64,000 nucleotides of DNA from Amycolatopsis sp. CA-128772 (GCF_002904295.1 NZ_PPHG01000066.1:62001-126000); one strand, 5' to 3'. Counted from the stretch's first letter, positions 55,632 through 63,871 are shown. Notes: generated from the sequence alone by a model not told the origin. Translations and numbers: made by a program.

Positions 55632-57314
55632 ATGGCTTCTACTGCTCCCCGGGGCGTGCACGACATCTGTGACCGCTACGTCGACGAATACGTGGCCGCG
55701 GACCCGGTCGCGGCGACCGTCCACGGCATCAACGGTCACGACCACCAGCTGACCGACTACTCGGCCGACGGCTTCGCCGAGCGCGCCGGGATCGCCGCGC
55801 GGGCGCACGCCGCCGTCGCCGCCACCGAGCCGCGGGACACCGCCGAGCGGGCGGCGAAAGCCGTGTTCACCGAGCGCATCGGCCTGGAACTGGAGATCCA
55901 CGAGGCCGGCCTGGACGTGGCGAGCCTCAACGTCATCGCCAGCCCGGTGCAGGAACTGCGGATGGCGTTCGACCTGATGCCCCTGGACACCGAGCAGGAC
56001 TGGTCGGTCGTCTCGGCCCGCATCGGCGAGGTCCCCCAGGCGCTCGCGAACATCCGCGGCGGCCTGCTCTCGGCGGCCGACGCGGGGCGCGTGGCGGCGT
56101 TGCGGCAGGTCGCGAAGGTGGCGGAGCAGTGTGAGACGTGGGCGGGCCTGAAGGAGGAGAAGGGCTTCTTCACCGAGCTCGTCGGCGGCGCGGCTTCGCC
56201 GGCGTTGAAAGCCGACCTCGAGCACGGCGCCCGGGCCGCGGAGGAGGCGTTCGCGGAGTTCGCCGGGTTCCTGCGGGCCGAGCTGGCGCCGAAGGCCCCG
56301 GTCAAGGACGCCGTCGGCGAGGACGTCTACCGGCTGTGGTCGCGGTACTTCGTGGGCGCCGCGCTGGACCTGCGGGAGGCCTACGAGTGGGGCTGGGCGG
56401 AGTTCGCCCGGATCGAGGCCGAGATGCGCGCGGTGGCGAACCGGATCAAGCCGGGCGCTTCGCCGGCCGAGGCCGCGGCGGTCCTGGACGCCGACCCGCG
56501 CTACCGCGTCCGGGGGCGCGCGGAGTTCGAGGCGTGGATGCAGCGCCTGTCCGACGACGCGCTGAAGTTCCTGCGCGGCAAGCACTTCGAGATTTCCGAC
56601 CGGGTGATGGCCCTGGAGTGCAAGATCGCCCCGCCGGGCGGCGGTGTGGGCGCGTACTACACGGCCCCGAGCGAGGACTTCGCCCGCCCGGGCCGCATGT
56701 GGTGGTCCCTCCCGGCGGGCCGCGACGAGTTCGTCACCTGGCGCGAAACCAGCACGGTGTACCACGAAGGAGCACCCGGCCACCACCTCCAGATCGCAAC
56801 GGCGGTCGACCAGTCGGCGGGGCTGAACAAGTACCAGCGCCTGATGGCGTTCACGTCGGGCCACGCCGAGGGCTGGGCCCTGTACGCGGAGCGCCTGATG
56901 GAGGAACTGGGTTACCTGTCGGACGACGGCGACCTGCTGGGGATGCTGTCGGAGCAGCTGTTCCGCGCGGCCCGGGTCGTGGTGGACCTGGGCATGCACC
57001 TGGAGCTGGAGATCCCGGCGGGAACGGGCTTCCACGAGGGCTCGAGGTGGACGCCGGAGCTGGGCCTGGAGTTCATGCTGACCCGCACGATCACCGACCA
57101 GGCCCACGTCCGCGACGAGATCGACCGCTACCTGGGCTGGCCGGGCCAGGCCCCGGCGTACAAGATCGGCGAGCGCCTGTGGCTGGCGGCCAGGTCCGAG
57201 GCGCAGACCCGGGCGGGCGCCGGTTTCGACATCAAGCGGTTCCACACGGAGGCGCTGAAACTGGGCGGCATGGGACTGGACACGCTGCGGGAGCAGCTGG
57301 CCGGCCTGGACTGA
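55632..57314 (+). CDS. DUF885 family protein (putative metallopeptidase-like)
   Basis: 560 residues, all helical. The DUF885 core is in the C-terminal half: YHEGAPGHHLQIATA (metal-binding HExxx-HH arrangement), FTSGHAEGWALYAERLMEELGYL and AARVVVDLGMHLE. These three motifs together resemble thermolysin-unlike zinc peptidases such as the M32/M3 folds, but the family has no settled activity. ATG 55632 chosen over one 24 bases upstream because a -10 hexamer sits between them. Flanked by terminators, so monocistronic. Confidence 0.85.
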   Translation: MASTAPRGVHDICDRYVDEYVAADPVAATVHGINGHDHQLTDYSADGFAERAGIAARAHAAVAATEPRDTAERAAKAVFTERIGLELEIHEAGLDVASLNVIASPVQELRMAFDLMPLDTEQDWSVVSARIGEVPQALANIRGGLLSAADAGRVAALRQVAKVAEQCETWAGLKEEKGFFTELVGGAASPALKADLEHGARAAEEAFAEFAGFLRAELAPKAPVKDAVGEDVYRLWSRYFVGAALDLREAYEWGWAEFARIEAEMRAVANRIKPGASPAEAAAVLDADPRYRVRGRAEFEAWMQRLSDDALKFLRGKHFEISDRVMALECKIAPPGGGVGAYYTAPSEDFARPGRMWWSLPAGRDEFVTWRETSTVYHEGAPGHHLQIATAVDQSAGLNKYQRLMAFTSGHAEGWALYAERLMEELGYLSDDGDLLGMLSEQLFRAARVVVDLGMHLELEIPAGTGFHEGSRWTPELGLEFMLTRTITDQAHVRDEIDRYLGWPGQAPAYKIGERLWLAARSEAQTRAGAGFDIKRFHTEALKLGGMGLDTLREQLAGLD

Positions 57315-57328
57315 GCGGTTCCGGGGCG

Positions 57329-57351
57329 GGGTCACCGAAAACCGGTGGCCC
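57329..57351 (+). terminator. Hairpin after the DUF885 gene
   Basis: GGGTCACCG (57329-57337) and CGGTGGCCC (57343-57351) pair with one G-T around a 5-base loop. Confidence 0.5.
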
Positions 57352-57369
57352 CCCTTCGCGTCCCGCCGA

Positions 57370-57375
57370 TAGGTT
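57370..57375 (+). promoter_or_regulatory. -10 hexamer TAGGTT before the EamA leader ORF
   Basis: TAGGTT is 6 bases before the GTG of the leader ORF at 57382, so the message would begin with that ORF. Confidence 0.4.
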
Positions 57376-57381
57376 CCCCTC

Positions 57382-57423
57382 GTGCGCCGAATGCTCTTCG
57401 TCACCCCACCGCCCCGCGCCTGA
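57382..57423 (+). CDS. Leader peptide upstream of the EamA transporter
   Basis: 13-codon ORF VRRMLFVTPPPRA, placed like a leaderless ORF behind a -10 hexamer. It carries three prolines in a row just before the end, a sequence that slows ribosomes. Its stop codon lies in the loop of the first of three hairpins that precede the transporter gene. It probably regulates by translation-dependent attenuation; this is inferred from layout only. Confidence 0.45.
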   Translation: MRRMLFVTPPPRA

Positions 57424-57516
57424 GCGGGGTGGTCCTCCGCCGCGTGGCCTTCGGGGCCCGCGGCTGATTCGTCTTGCGCACCGCCCCGCGTCGTCGAACT
57501 CCCTTTTCCTTCGACG
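57412..57516 (+). promoter_or_regulatory. Structured leader with three hairpins (attenuator candidate)
   Basis: Hairpin 1: CCCCGC/GCGGGG at 57412-57417 and 57424-57429, loop holding the leader stop codon. Hairpin 2: GCCGCG/CGCGGC at 57439-57444 and 57459-57464 with an inner GGCC-TTCG-GGCC-like stem, a strong terminator-like fold. Hairpin 3: CGTCGAA/TTCGACG at 57492-57498 and 57510-57516, ending one base before the AGGAG ribosome site of the transporter. Confidence 0.5.
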
Positions 57517-57530
57517 CAGGAGCGTTTCCC

Positions 57531-58394
57531 TTGGTTTCTCTGCCCACGCGCGCCCGTTCTTCGGCCGCGCTCGTCCTCGCCGGTGTCCTCTGGGGCACCG
57601 GTGGCCTCGCCGGCTCGCTGCTCGGCGAGCTGGCCGGCCTCCGCCCGCTCGCCGTCGCCGACTACCGGCTGCTCGTCGGCGGTGCCGTCGCGATCGCCTT
57701 CTTGAAACGCGGCACCCTCCCGCGCACGCCCGAAGCCGCCCGGCGCATCCTCGCCGTCGGCGGCCTCTTCGCCCTCTTCCAAGCCAGCTACTTCGCCGCT
57801 GTCGCGCTGAGCTCGGTCAGCGTCGCCACCATGACCACCATCGGCGCCGCGCCCGTCATGGTCACCCTCGCGTCGGTGCGCAAACCCCGGCGCTGGACGC
57901 TGGTCTCCGTGGCCGGGACGGTGGCCGGGCTGGCGCTGCTCCAGTGGTCGCCGGGCAAAGCGATCTCGCTGAGCGGCCTCGGCTTCGCGCTGCTCGCGGC
58001 GGCCGGGTTCGCGACCCTCACCCTGCTCACCGCGAAGCCGGTCGAAGGCCTCGAACCGCTGTCGACGACGGCGTTCGGCTGCCTCACCGGCGGCGTGCTG
58101 CTCATCCCGGTGGCGAGCTGGTCCGGCCTGGCCCTCCCGCTGCACGCGGACGTCCTCGCGGTGGTCTGCTACCTCGGCGCCGTCCCGACCGCGCTCGCGT
58201 ACGCCGCCTACCTGCGTGGCCTGGCCGGCGCGCACCCGGTGCTCGGCGCGCTGTCGGCGGTGCTCGAGCCGCTGACGGCGGCGGTGCTGTCCGCGGTGCT
58301 GCTGGGTGAACGGCTGAGCGGCACGGCCTGGTGCGGCGCCGCCGTGCTGGTCGCCGCGCTGGCCGTCGGCTACTGGCGGCCCGAACCCCGGTAG
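57531..58394 (+). CDS. EamA (DMT) family transporter
   Basis: 287 residues, ten helices in two EamA repeats: ALVLAGVLWGTGGLAGSLLGEL opens the first, LLAAAGFATLTLLTAKPV the second, and LSAVLEPLTAAVLSAVLLGERLS is the diagnostic C-terminal signature. It likely exports a metabolite or amino acid. TTG 57531 was chosen because AGGAG lies 8 bases upstream and helix 1 follows directly; starts further upstream would run through the hairpins of the leader. Confidence 0.85.
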   Translation: MVSLPTRARSSAALVLAGVLWGTGGLAGSLLGELAGLRPLAVADYRLLVGGAVAIAFLKRGTLPRTPEAARRILAVGGLFALFQASYFAAVALSSVSVATMTTIGAAPVMVTLASVRKPRRWTLVSVAGTVAGLALLQWSPGKAISLSGLGFALLAAAGFATLTLLTAKPVEGLEPLSTTAFGCLTGGVLLIPVASWSGLALPLHADVLAVVCYLGAVPTALAYAAYLRGLAGAHPVLGALSAVLEPLTAAVLSAVLLGERLSGTAWCGAAVLVAALAVGYWRPEPR

Positions 58395-58413
58395 GGGACC
58401 GCTGCCCCTCGGC

Positions 58414-58986
58414 TCAGCGCGCGTCGAGGGGCAGCGCCCGCCCGAGGATCGCGAACGGGCGCGGGTCGCCGGCGAAGTGGTAGTCGCGCAGGACGTCGAC
58501 GAACCCGGTGCGGCGGTAGAGCTTCCACGCCCGGCTGGTGCCCTCGGGCGTCGACAGCAGCACGTTCGCGCTCGGCACGCCGTCGAGCAGGCCGCGGAGC
58601 AGGTCCTCGCCGATCTGGTGGCCCTGGTTCTCCGGCCGGACGTGGATCTCGGTCAGCTCGAAGTAGTCCGTCAGCCAGCGGTCGGCCTCGGCGGGCCCGG
58701 ACCGGCGGCTCAGGCCGTGGCGCACCTGCTCGTGCCACCACTGCCCGGCGCGGCCGCGGTAGCCGTAGGCCAGGCCGAGCAGGACGTCGTCGGCGTCGAA
58801 CGCGGCCATGCAGCGCCAGCCCTCACGCAGCGCGTGGGTGAGCCACATCGGCGCGCGCTGCTCGGCGGTGCCCGCCGGGTACCGCATCGCCCGGACGTAG
58901 ATGTCCAGCGCTTCGGGCAGGTGGGTGCGGAATTCGTCCGCGGAGAGCTGGACGTAGCGGGAGCAGCCGGCGGGCATCGCGGTCAC
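58414..58986 (-). CDS. GNAT family acetyltransferase
   Basis: 190 residues. Acetyl-CoA region ELTEIHVRPENQGHQIGEDLLRGLL with the Q/RxxGxG/A-like loop, and C-terminal STPEGTSRAWKLYRRTGFVDVL. The substrate is unknown. GTG 58986 overlaps the YbaK stop (GTGA) and is taken as the start; ATG 58977 is an alternative. It converges with the EamA gene. Confidence 0.8.
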   Translation of the reverse strand: MTAMPAGCSRYVQLSADEFRTHLPEALDIYVRAMRYPAGTAEQRAPMWLTHALREGWRCMAAFDADDVLLGLAYGYRGRAGQWWHEQVRHGLSRRSGPAEADRWLTDYFELTEIHVRPENQGHQIGEDLLRGLLDGVPSANVLLSTPEGTSRAWKLYRRTGFVDVLRDYHFAGDPRPFAILGRALPLDAR

Positions 58987-59495
58987 AGCGGTCCATCTTC
59001 CTCCGCGCCGCCGAGCGCGCCCGGGGTGCCCCCGGTCAAGGCCACGAGGTCGGCGAAGGTGGTCGGGAAGACGGCCTTCGGGTGCCCCGCGGCGGCCCAC
59101 ACGACGTCGTGGGCGCGCAGCGCGGTGTCGACGAGCGTGCGCAGCGGCGCGGGGTGCCCGACCGGGGCGACGCCGCCGATCGGCTGCCCGGTGTGCGCCC
59201 GCACGAAATCGGCGTCGGCCTTGCCGATTTCCCCGCCGGCCAGCCGCGCAAGGGTGGCCGGATCGGCGCGGTGGGCGCCCGAGGTCAGGGCGAGGAGCGC
59301 GGTTTTGTCGGACCCCAGGCGGAAGATGAGGCTGTTGGCGATGGCCCCGACGGGCACGCCGAGTGCTTCGGCCGCCTGCACGGCGGTCCGGACCTCGGCG
59401 GGCAGGACACGGATGCCCTCGGCGGCGCCGTGCTGCCCGGCTTCGGCCAGCGCGGCCGCCACCTTGGCGACGGCGGGGTGCTCCAGCGAACTCAT
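58983..59495 (-). CDS. YbaK/EbsC-type aminoacyl-tRNA deacylase
   Basis: 170 residues. The YbaK core is visible: IANSLIFRLGSDKTALLALTSGAHRAD, the catalytic-site Lys in EIGKADADFV, GQPIGGVAPVGHPAP and a C-terminal AAAGHPKAVFPTTFADLV. Members hydrolyse mischarged tRNAs (for example Cys- or Ala-tRNAPro). Translationally coupled to the GNAT gene. Confidence 0.88.
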   Translation of the reverse strand: MSSLEHPAVAKVAAALAEAGQHGAAEGIRVLPAEVRTAVQAAEALGVPVGAIANSLIFRLGSDKTALLALTSGAHRADPATLARLAGGEIGKADADFVRAHTGQPIGGVAPVGHPAPLRTLVDTALRAHDVVWAAAGHPKAVFPTTFADLVALTGGTPGALGGAEEDGPL

Positions 59496-59597
59496 GAACC
59501 TATGAGATCACGCCGCCGACCCGGTGTCCCGCGCCACGTCCGGGGATGGCCCCCTGGGGTTGAGCGAGCACCCGGTCCGGGTTACTCTGGAAATTGT

Positions 59598-59613
59598 TCG
59601 AACAGGCGTTCGA
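59598..59613. promoter_or_regulatory. Perfect LexA SOS box upstream of the HEPN gene
   Basis: TCGAAC-AGGC-GTTCGA is the exact actinobacterial LexA consensus (TCGAAC-N4-GTTCGA). It lies 104 bases before the HEPN gene ATG. The divergent YbaK start is 102 bases away on the other side. Induction by DNA damage is expected for the HEPN gene. Confidence 0.8.
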
Positions 59614-59717
59614 CATCTGGTGAGCGCGCACCGGTCAGGTGCCCGGGACCGGGACGGGGGAAGCGTCTCGGCACCGGGCCCTTGATCGGGCTCACCCCGC
59701 GCAGGAGGAGGGTCGCC

Positions 59718-60596
59718 ATGTCCGTCAAGGTCGTGTCCCCCACGGATCCCGGGCAGCCGGAGCTGCCCATGACGCTGCGCCCGCAGGCCACCCGCCCGCA
59801 GGCCCCCCGGCGATCCCGCCAGTGCCTGACCCCGGCGGCGGACTCCCGGCCACGCCCGTCGGCGGAGATGCGGCAGCCGGAGCTTCCGATGGTGTGCGCG
59901 GCGGGTGCGGTTTCTGCGGACCCGGGACAGCGCGAGCTGCCCCCGGTTGCGGCGGCTTCGGAGCAGTCCGAAGACTCAGCGCAGCAGCCTGAGCTGCCGG
60001 TCCCGCCGCAGCGTCCCGCGGCTTTGGAACGCTCCCGCCCAGCCGAGGACTCCGCGCACCAGTCCGAGCTGCCGGCTCCGCCGCAGCGTCCCGCAGCTCG
60101 CGAGCACTCCCAGCCGCCCGCCGTCGACTCCGGGCTGTCCGCCTCCCTCCGGCCGCCCGGTGCCGATCAGTCGTCGCTGCCCATGGCGCTTCGGCCGCCC
60201 GCGCATCCGGCTGCTGCCGGGCTTCTTGCCCAGGCTCGGCGCCTGCTCGCCGAGGCCGAGCGGGAAACCCAGCCCGCCGAACGCTTCATCGGGGCCTACC
60301 TCGCCGCGCTCCGGGGCGCCGCCGCCGTGCTCGCCGCGCGGGGGCGGCCGCACCGGGGGCGCGCGCGGCCCGCCAGCACCTGGGTGCTGCTCGACTCCGT
60401 CGCCCCCGAACTGCGGGAGTGGTCCGCCTTCTTCGCGAGCAACTCCGCCACCCGCGCCGCCGCGCAGGCCGGGATCACCGGGAAGGTCACCGCCGGCTCG
60501 GCCGCCGAACTGGTGGGCGCCGCCACGCCGTTCCTGGAACTGGTCCGCCGTCTCGTGCACGGCCTGCCGATCACCGGGGAAGCCCATGTCGCGTGA
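59718..60596 (+). CDS. SAV_6107-type HEPN domain protein with QPELP repeats
   Basis: 292 residues. The first 160 are disordered, Pro/Gln-rich, with six copies of a QxELP-like motif at residues 13, 53, 71, 90, 115 and 151 (QPELP twice near the start, QRELP, QPELP, QSELP, QSSLP). Residues about 170-290 match the SAV_6107 HEPN family (LLAQARRLLAEAE, RFIGAYLAALRGAAAVLAARG, RPASTWVLLDSVAPELREWSAFFA). AGGAGG precedes the ATG. With the SOS box it is predicted to act after DNA damage, the repeats perhaps binding a replication or repair partner (inference). Confidence 0.75.
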   Translation: MSVKVVSPTDPGQPELPMTLRPQATRPQAPRRSRQCLTPAADSRPRPSAEMRQPELPMVCAAGAVSADPGQRELPPVAAASEQSEDSAQQPELPVPPQRPAALERSRPAEDSAHQSELPAPPQRPAAREHSQPPAVDSGLSASLRPPGADQSSLPMALRPPAHPAAAGLLAQARRLLAEAERETQPAERFIGAYLAALRGAAAVLAARGRPHRGRARPASTWVLLDSVAPELREWSAFFASNSATRAAAQAGITGKVTAGSAAELVGAATPFLELVRRLVHGLPITGEAHVA

Positions 60597-61353
60597 GCAC
60601 GGCCCGGTCGACCAGGGGCGGTTGCTCACGGCGTTGGGAATCGAAGGCCGGCTGCTGGCCGAAGCAGTGCACGCCGCGCCGGTCGAGGCGCCGGTGCCCG
60701 CCTGCCCGGGCTGGTCGCTCGGCGAGGTCGCCCGGCACGTCGGGAGCCTCTACCGGATGGTCCGGCGCCGGCTGACCGACGGCCGGAGCCCCGACGACTG
60801 GCCGCGCGACCCCGAACCGGGCCAGGGCCTGCGGGACTTCCTGGAGACGGGCCTCACCGAACTGCTCGACGAGCTGGCCGCGCACGACCCGGAAGACCGC
60901 GCCGACACCTGGTGGCCGGCGGATCGCACCTACGGGTTCTGGCGGCGGCGGATGCTGCACGAAACGGTCATCCACCGGGTGGACGTCGAGCAGGCGGCGG
61001 GCGTCGAGTCCCGTGGCGTGCCCGACGACGTCGCGATCGACGGGATCGACGAGGCGCTGACCCTGTGGTTCGGGCAGAAACTGCCGATGCTCGGCCTGAC
61101 CGGCACCAAGGCGGGCACGGTCGGCGTCCGGGCCGGCGCGCACAGCTGGATCGCCCGGGCCGGGCCGGTGACCACGGACGCCTGGCGCTGCTCGGCCGAG
61201 GAGGCCGAGTCCGCGGACGACGTCGTCACGGCCAGACCCGCGCAGCTCTACCTGTGGCTCTGGGGCCGGGCGTCCCTGACCGCGGTGACCGTGCGGGGCG
61301 TCCACGACCAGGCGGCCCAGCTCTGGGCGCTGCTGCGGCTCGCAACCCGATGA
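60586..61353 (+). CDS. Maleylpyruvate isomerase family (mycothiol-dependent type) protein
   Basis: 255 residues. N-terminal DinB-like four-helix domain: VPACPGWSLGEVARHVGSLYRM gives one metal His and RRRMLHETVIHRVDVEQAAG the other ligands (His, Glu/His, Asp). The C-terminal domain (about 165-255) is the SCP2-like part of TIGR03083 proteins. These use mycothiol, as expected in actinobacteria, but most have unknown substrates. The start overlaps the HEPN gene by 11 bases, so it shares the SOS-controlled transcript. Confidence 0.85.
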   Translation: MSREHGPVDQGRLLTALGIEGRLLAEAVHAAPVEAPVPACPGWSLGEVARHVGSLYRMVRRRLTDGRSPDDWPRDPEPGQGLRDFLETGLTELLDELAAHDPEDRADTWWPADRTYGFWRRRMLHETVIHRVDVEQAAGVESRGVPDDVAIDGIDEALTLWFGQKLPMLGLTGTKAGTVGVRAGAHSWIARAGPVTTDAWRCSAEEAESADDVVTARPAQLYLWLWGRASLTAVTVRGVHDQAAQLWALLRLATR

Positions 61354-61398
61354 ACCGGCCGGTGGGGAAGCCGAACCGGAACTGTCGGAGGTGGCGGT

Positions 61399-61404
61399 TA
61401 GCCT
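61399..61404 (+). promoter_or_regulatory. -10 hexamer TAGCCT, leaderless VOC gene start
   Basis: TAGCCT lies 7 bases before the ATG at 61412. Confidence 0.4.
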
Positions 61405-61411
61405 GCGGCGC

Positions 61412-62143
61412 ATGAACACACGCCTGGTGAACCTGGTGATCGACGCGGCGCGGCCGAGGGTCCTGGCGGACTTCTGGGCCGCGCTGCTCGGCTGGCGCGT
61501 CGCGCTCGAGGAGCCCGGCGAGGTCGACGTCCGCGCGCCCGCGAGCGACGGCTGGGACCTGGACCTCGTGTTCGTGCCGGTGCCGGAACCCAAGAAGGTG
61601 AAGAACCGCGTCCACCTGGACCTGGCGAGCACGACCGCGGCGCATCAGGCCGAGCTGGTGGCGCGCGCCCTGGAGCTGGGCGGAAGCCGTGTCGACCTCG
61701 GGCAGGGTGACGTGCCGTGGGTCGTGCTGGCGGATCCGGAAGGCAACGAGTTCTGCGTCCTCGAGCCGCGCGAACGGTACGCGGACACGGATGCGGTGGC
61801 GTCGATCGTGGTCGACGCCCACGCCCCCGAGGCGCTCGCCGGCTTCTGGGCGCGGATCACCGGCTGGCCGGTCCAGGGGCGCGACGGGGACGTCCTGGTC
61901 AGCCTGCGCTCGCCGTCGGGCCGGGGGCCGTGGCTGGAGTTTCTCCGCAACGACGACGTCAAGCGGGTCAAGAACCGCGTGCACCTGGACGTGGCGCCCC
62001 CGGCGGACGCCGGCCACGCCGCGGCGGTGACGGAGGTCGTCGCGGCCGGTGCGGCGCCCGCCGACCTGGGCGGCCCCGCGCTGCCGTGGCGGGTGCTGAC
62101 CGATCCGGAGGGCAACGAGTTCTGCGTGCTGACCCCGCGCTGA
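61412..62143 (+). CDS. Two-domain VOC (glyoxalase-like) protein
   Basis: 243 residues made of two similar halves. Half 1: LVNLVIDAARPRVLADFWAALLGW, KNRVHLDLA, LADPEGNEFCVLE. Half 2: SIVVDAHAPEALAGFWARITGW, KNRVHLDVA, LTDPEGNEFCVLTP. His and Glu of each repeat are usual metal ligands of the vicinal oxygen chelate fold. The enzyme or binding role is unknown. Internal duplication is obvious and each half has kept the motif set. Confidence 0.85.
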   Translation: MNTRLVNLVIDAARPRVLADFWAALLGWRVALEEPGEVDVRAPASDGWDLDLVFVPVPEPKKVKNRVHLDLASTTAAHQAELVARALELGGSRVDLGQGDVPWVVLADPEGNEFCVLEPRERYADTDAVASIVVDAHAPEALAGFWARITGWPVQGRDGDVLVSLRSPSGRGPWLEFLRNDDVKRVKNRVHLDVAPPADAGHAAAVTEVVAAGAAPADLGGPALPWRVLTDPEGNEFCVLTPR

Positions 62144-62280
62144 CCTCGGGTGAAGCGCCGGGAGCTCGCCGGGCGGAGCCGGCTCGGTGTTTCGGCCGGG
62201 TTGCCGGGCGGCGTCGAACGCTGACCTGCGCGAAACACCGGTGTCCTGGAGCGGCAACAACCCCGGGGGACCGTGGGGGC

Positions 62281-63363
62281 ATGGAGACCTCCAGAGCGTT
62301 GCCCCAGCCGGGCCGGACGGCCGCCGTCGCCGAGGAGCCGGACACGCCGTCGGCGTGGCGGGTGCGGATCCGGATGCACGACCACCCGGGCACCCTCGCC
62401 CGCATCGCCATCCGGCTCGCCGACCTCGAGTGCAACATCCTCGGCCTGTCCGTGCTGCCGGTGCCGGGCGGCGTGCTCGACGAGATCGTGCTGCGCCCCG
62501 CGACCGGCCTGCCCCGCCGGCACCTGGCCGACGCCATCCGCGCCGAGGGCTGCGAATGCACCGCGATCATCGACGCCGACGTCCACGAGCTGGTCGACCC
62601 GTCGGCGTCGACGCTGCTCGCGGCCCGGCGCGCGGTCGACGACCCGGCCCGCCTCGCCGATGTGCTGAAGGACGTCCTGGCGGCGGACGTCGTCACGCTG
62701 GTTCCCGCGCTGGAGGCGAACCCGGCGCGTACCGAGGGCGGGCACCGCGCGGTGTTCGTGCTGGCCGAAGGCAGCGCCCTGGTGGCGCGCCGCCGGTGGG
62801 CTCCGTTCGTGCAGCTGGAGCTGACCCGCGCGGAGGCGCTGGTGACGCTGCTCGCGGCGGCGGCCCGGAACGTCGCCGGCCCGGTGGTCCTCGACCGCCC
62901 GGACGGCGCGGCGATCGTCCTGCGCAGGGGCGTCCCCGGCGACGCCGACGCGGTGTCGGAGCTGCACCGCCGCTGCTCGATGGCGACGTTGTTCCGCCGC
63001 TACCACACGGGCGTGCGGTCGGTGCCGCGCCGCTGGCTGCACCGGCTGCTGGTGCCCCCGCGCGGCACGAGCGTGCTGGCCGTCTTCGGCCGCGAGGTGA
63101 TCGGCCTGGCGCAGCTGATCCCGCTGACGTCCGGCGGCGCGGAAATCTCCCTGCTGGTGGAGGACGACTGGCAGCAGCAGGGCATCGGCACGGCGTTGCT
63201 GGCGCGGGTGGCGGTGCTGGCGGAGACGCAGGGCATCACGGAGCTGTCCGCGGACTGCCTGGCGGGCGACGACGTCCTGCCCCGCACGGCGGCCCGCGCC
63301 GGTCTGCGTACGGAACGCCGTATGGAGGACGGCGCGAAGCTGAGGTTGTTTCTGCCGGCGTGA
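62281..63363 (+). CDS. ACT-GNAT fusion, amino-acid-regulated acetyltransferase type
   Basis: 360 residues. ACT domain at about 25-100: WRVRIRMHDHPGTLARIAIRLADLECNILGLSVLP, the usual amino-acid-binding fold. A middle linker of about 100 residues follows. GNAT domain at about 205-360: VLRRGVPGDADAVSELHRRCS and acetyl-CoA loop DDWQQQGIGTALLARV. Actinomycete ACT-GNAT proteins (Micromonospora, Streptomyces) acetylate proteins under control of amino acids. This one may do the same. The stop leaves 7 bases to the convergent def gene. Confidence 0.85.
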   Translation: METSRALPQPGRTAAVAEEPDTPSAWRVRIRMHDHPGTLARIAIRLADLECNILGLSVLPVPGGVLDEIVLRPATGLPRRHLADAIRAEGCECTAIIDADVHELVDPSASTLLAARRAVDDPARLADVLKDVLAADVVTLVPALEANPARTEGGHRAVFVLAEGSALVARRRWAPFVQLELTRAEALVTLLAAAARNVAGPVVLDRPDGAAIVLRRGVPGDADAVSELHRRCSMATLFRRYHTGVRSVPRRWLHRLLVPPRGTSVLAVFGREVIGLAQLIPLTSGGAEISLLVEDDWQQQGIGTALLARVAVLAETQGITELSADCLAGDDVLPRTAARAGLRTERRMEDGAKLRLFLPA

Positions 63364-63370
63364 GGCGGGC

Positions 63371-63871
63371 TCAGCGCTTCCAGAACCAGTCTTTGTCCCG
63401 CGCCGCACGCATGGCGGACTTCTTGCGTTCGGCGGTCAGCCGGTCGAGGTAGAGGACGCCGTCGAGGTGGTCGGTTTCGTGCTGCAGGCACTGGGCGAGC
63501 ACGTCCTCGCCTTCGACCTCGATCGGCTCGTTGCGCACGTCGACGCCCCGGACCTTCGCGTGCTTCGCGCGTTTGGTGGGGAACCACAGCTCCGGCACGG
63601 ACAGGCAGCCTTCGTCGATCTCGTGCGTTTCCTCGGACAGCTCGACGATCTCGGGGTTGATGACGTACCCGGTGAGACCGGCGACGTCGTAGCTGAAGAC
63701 GCGAAGGCCCACGCCGATCTGCGGCGCGGCCAGCCCGGCCCGGCCGGCGGGTTTCACCGAGTCGACCAGGTCCCGCACGAGCGCCTCGAGCTTCTCGTCG
63801 AACACGGTGACCGGATCGCAGACGGACTTGAGGATCGGGTCGCCGAAATAGCGCAGTTCGCGCATCGCCAT
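63371..63871 (-). CDS. def: Peptide deformylase
   Basis: 166 residues. Removes the formyl group from new protein N-termini. All three motifs are present: GLAAPQIGVG, EGCLSVPE (metal Cys) and QHETDHLDGVLY (metal His pair with catalytic Glu). MRELRYFGDPIL is the expected N-terminus; ATG 63871 or the in-frame ATG 63865 may start it. Beyond it to the window end are 129 bases with no gene recognised. Confidence 0.94.
   Translation of the reverse strand: MAMRELRYFGDPILKSVCDPVTVFDEKLEALVRDLVDSVKPAGRAGLAAPQIGVGLRVFSYDVAGLTGYVINPEIVELSEETHEIDEGCLSVPELWFPTKRAKHAKVRGVDVRNEPIEVEGEDVLAQCLQHETDHLDGVLYLDRLTAERKKSAMRAARDKDWFWKR

Noticed and set aside
53052..58235. Minus-strand frame of 1,727 codons
   Set aside because: It runs antisense across metF, DUF885 and the EamA gene and out of frame through the MerB and GGPP synthase genes; composition shows it is a shadow.
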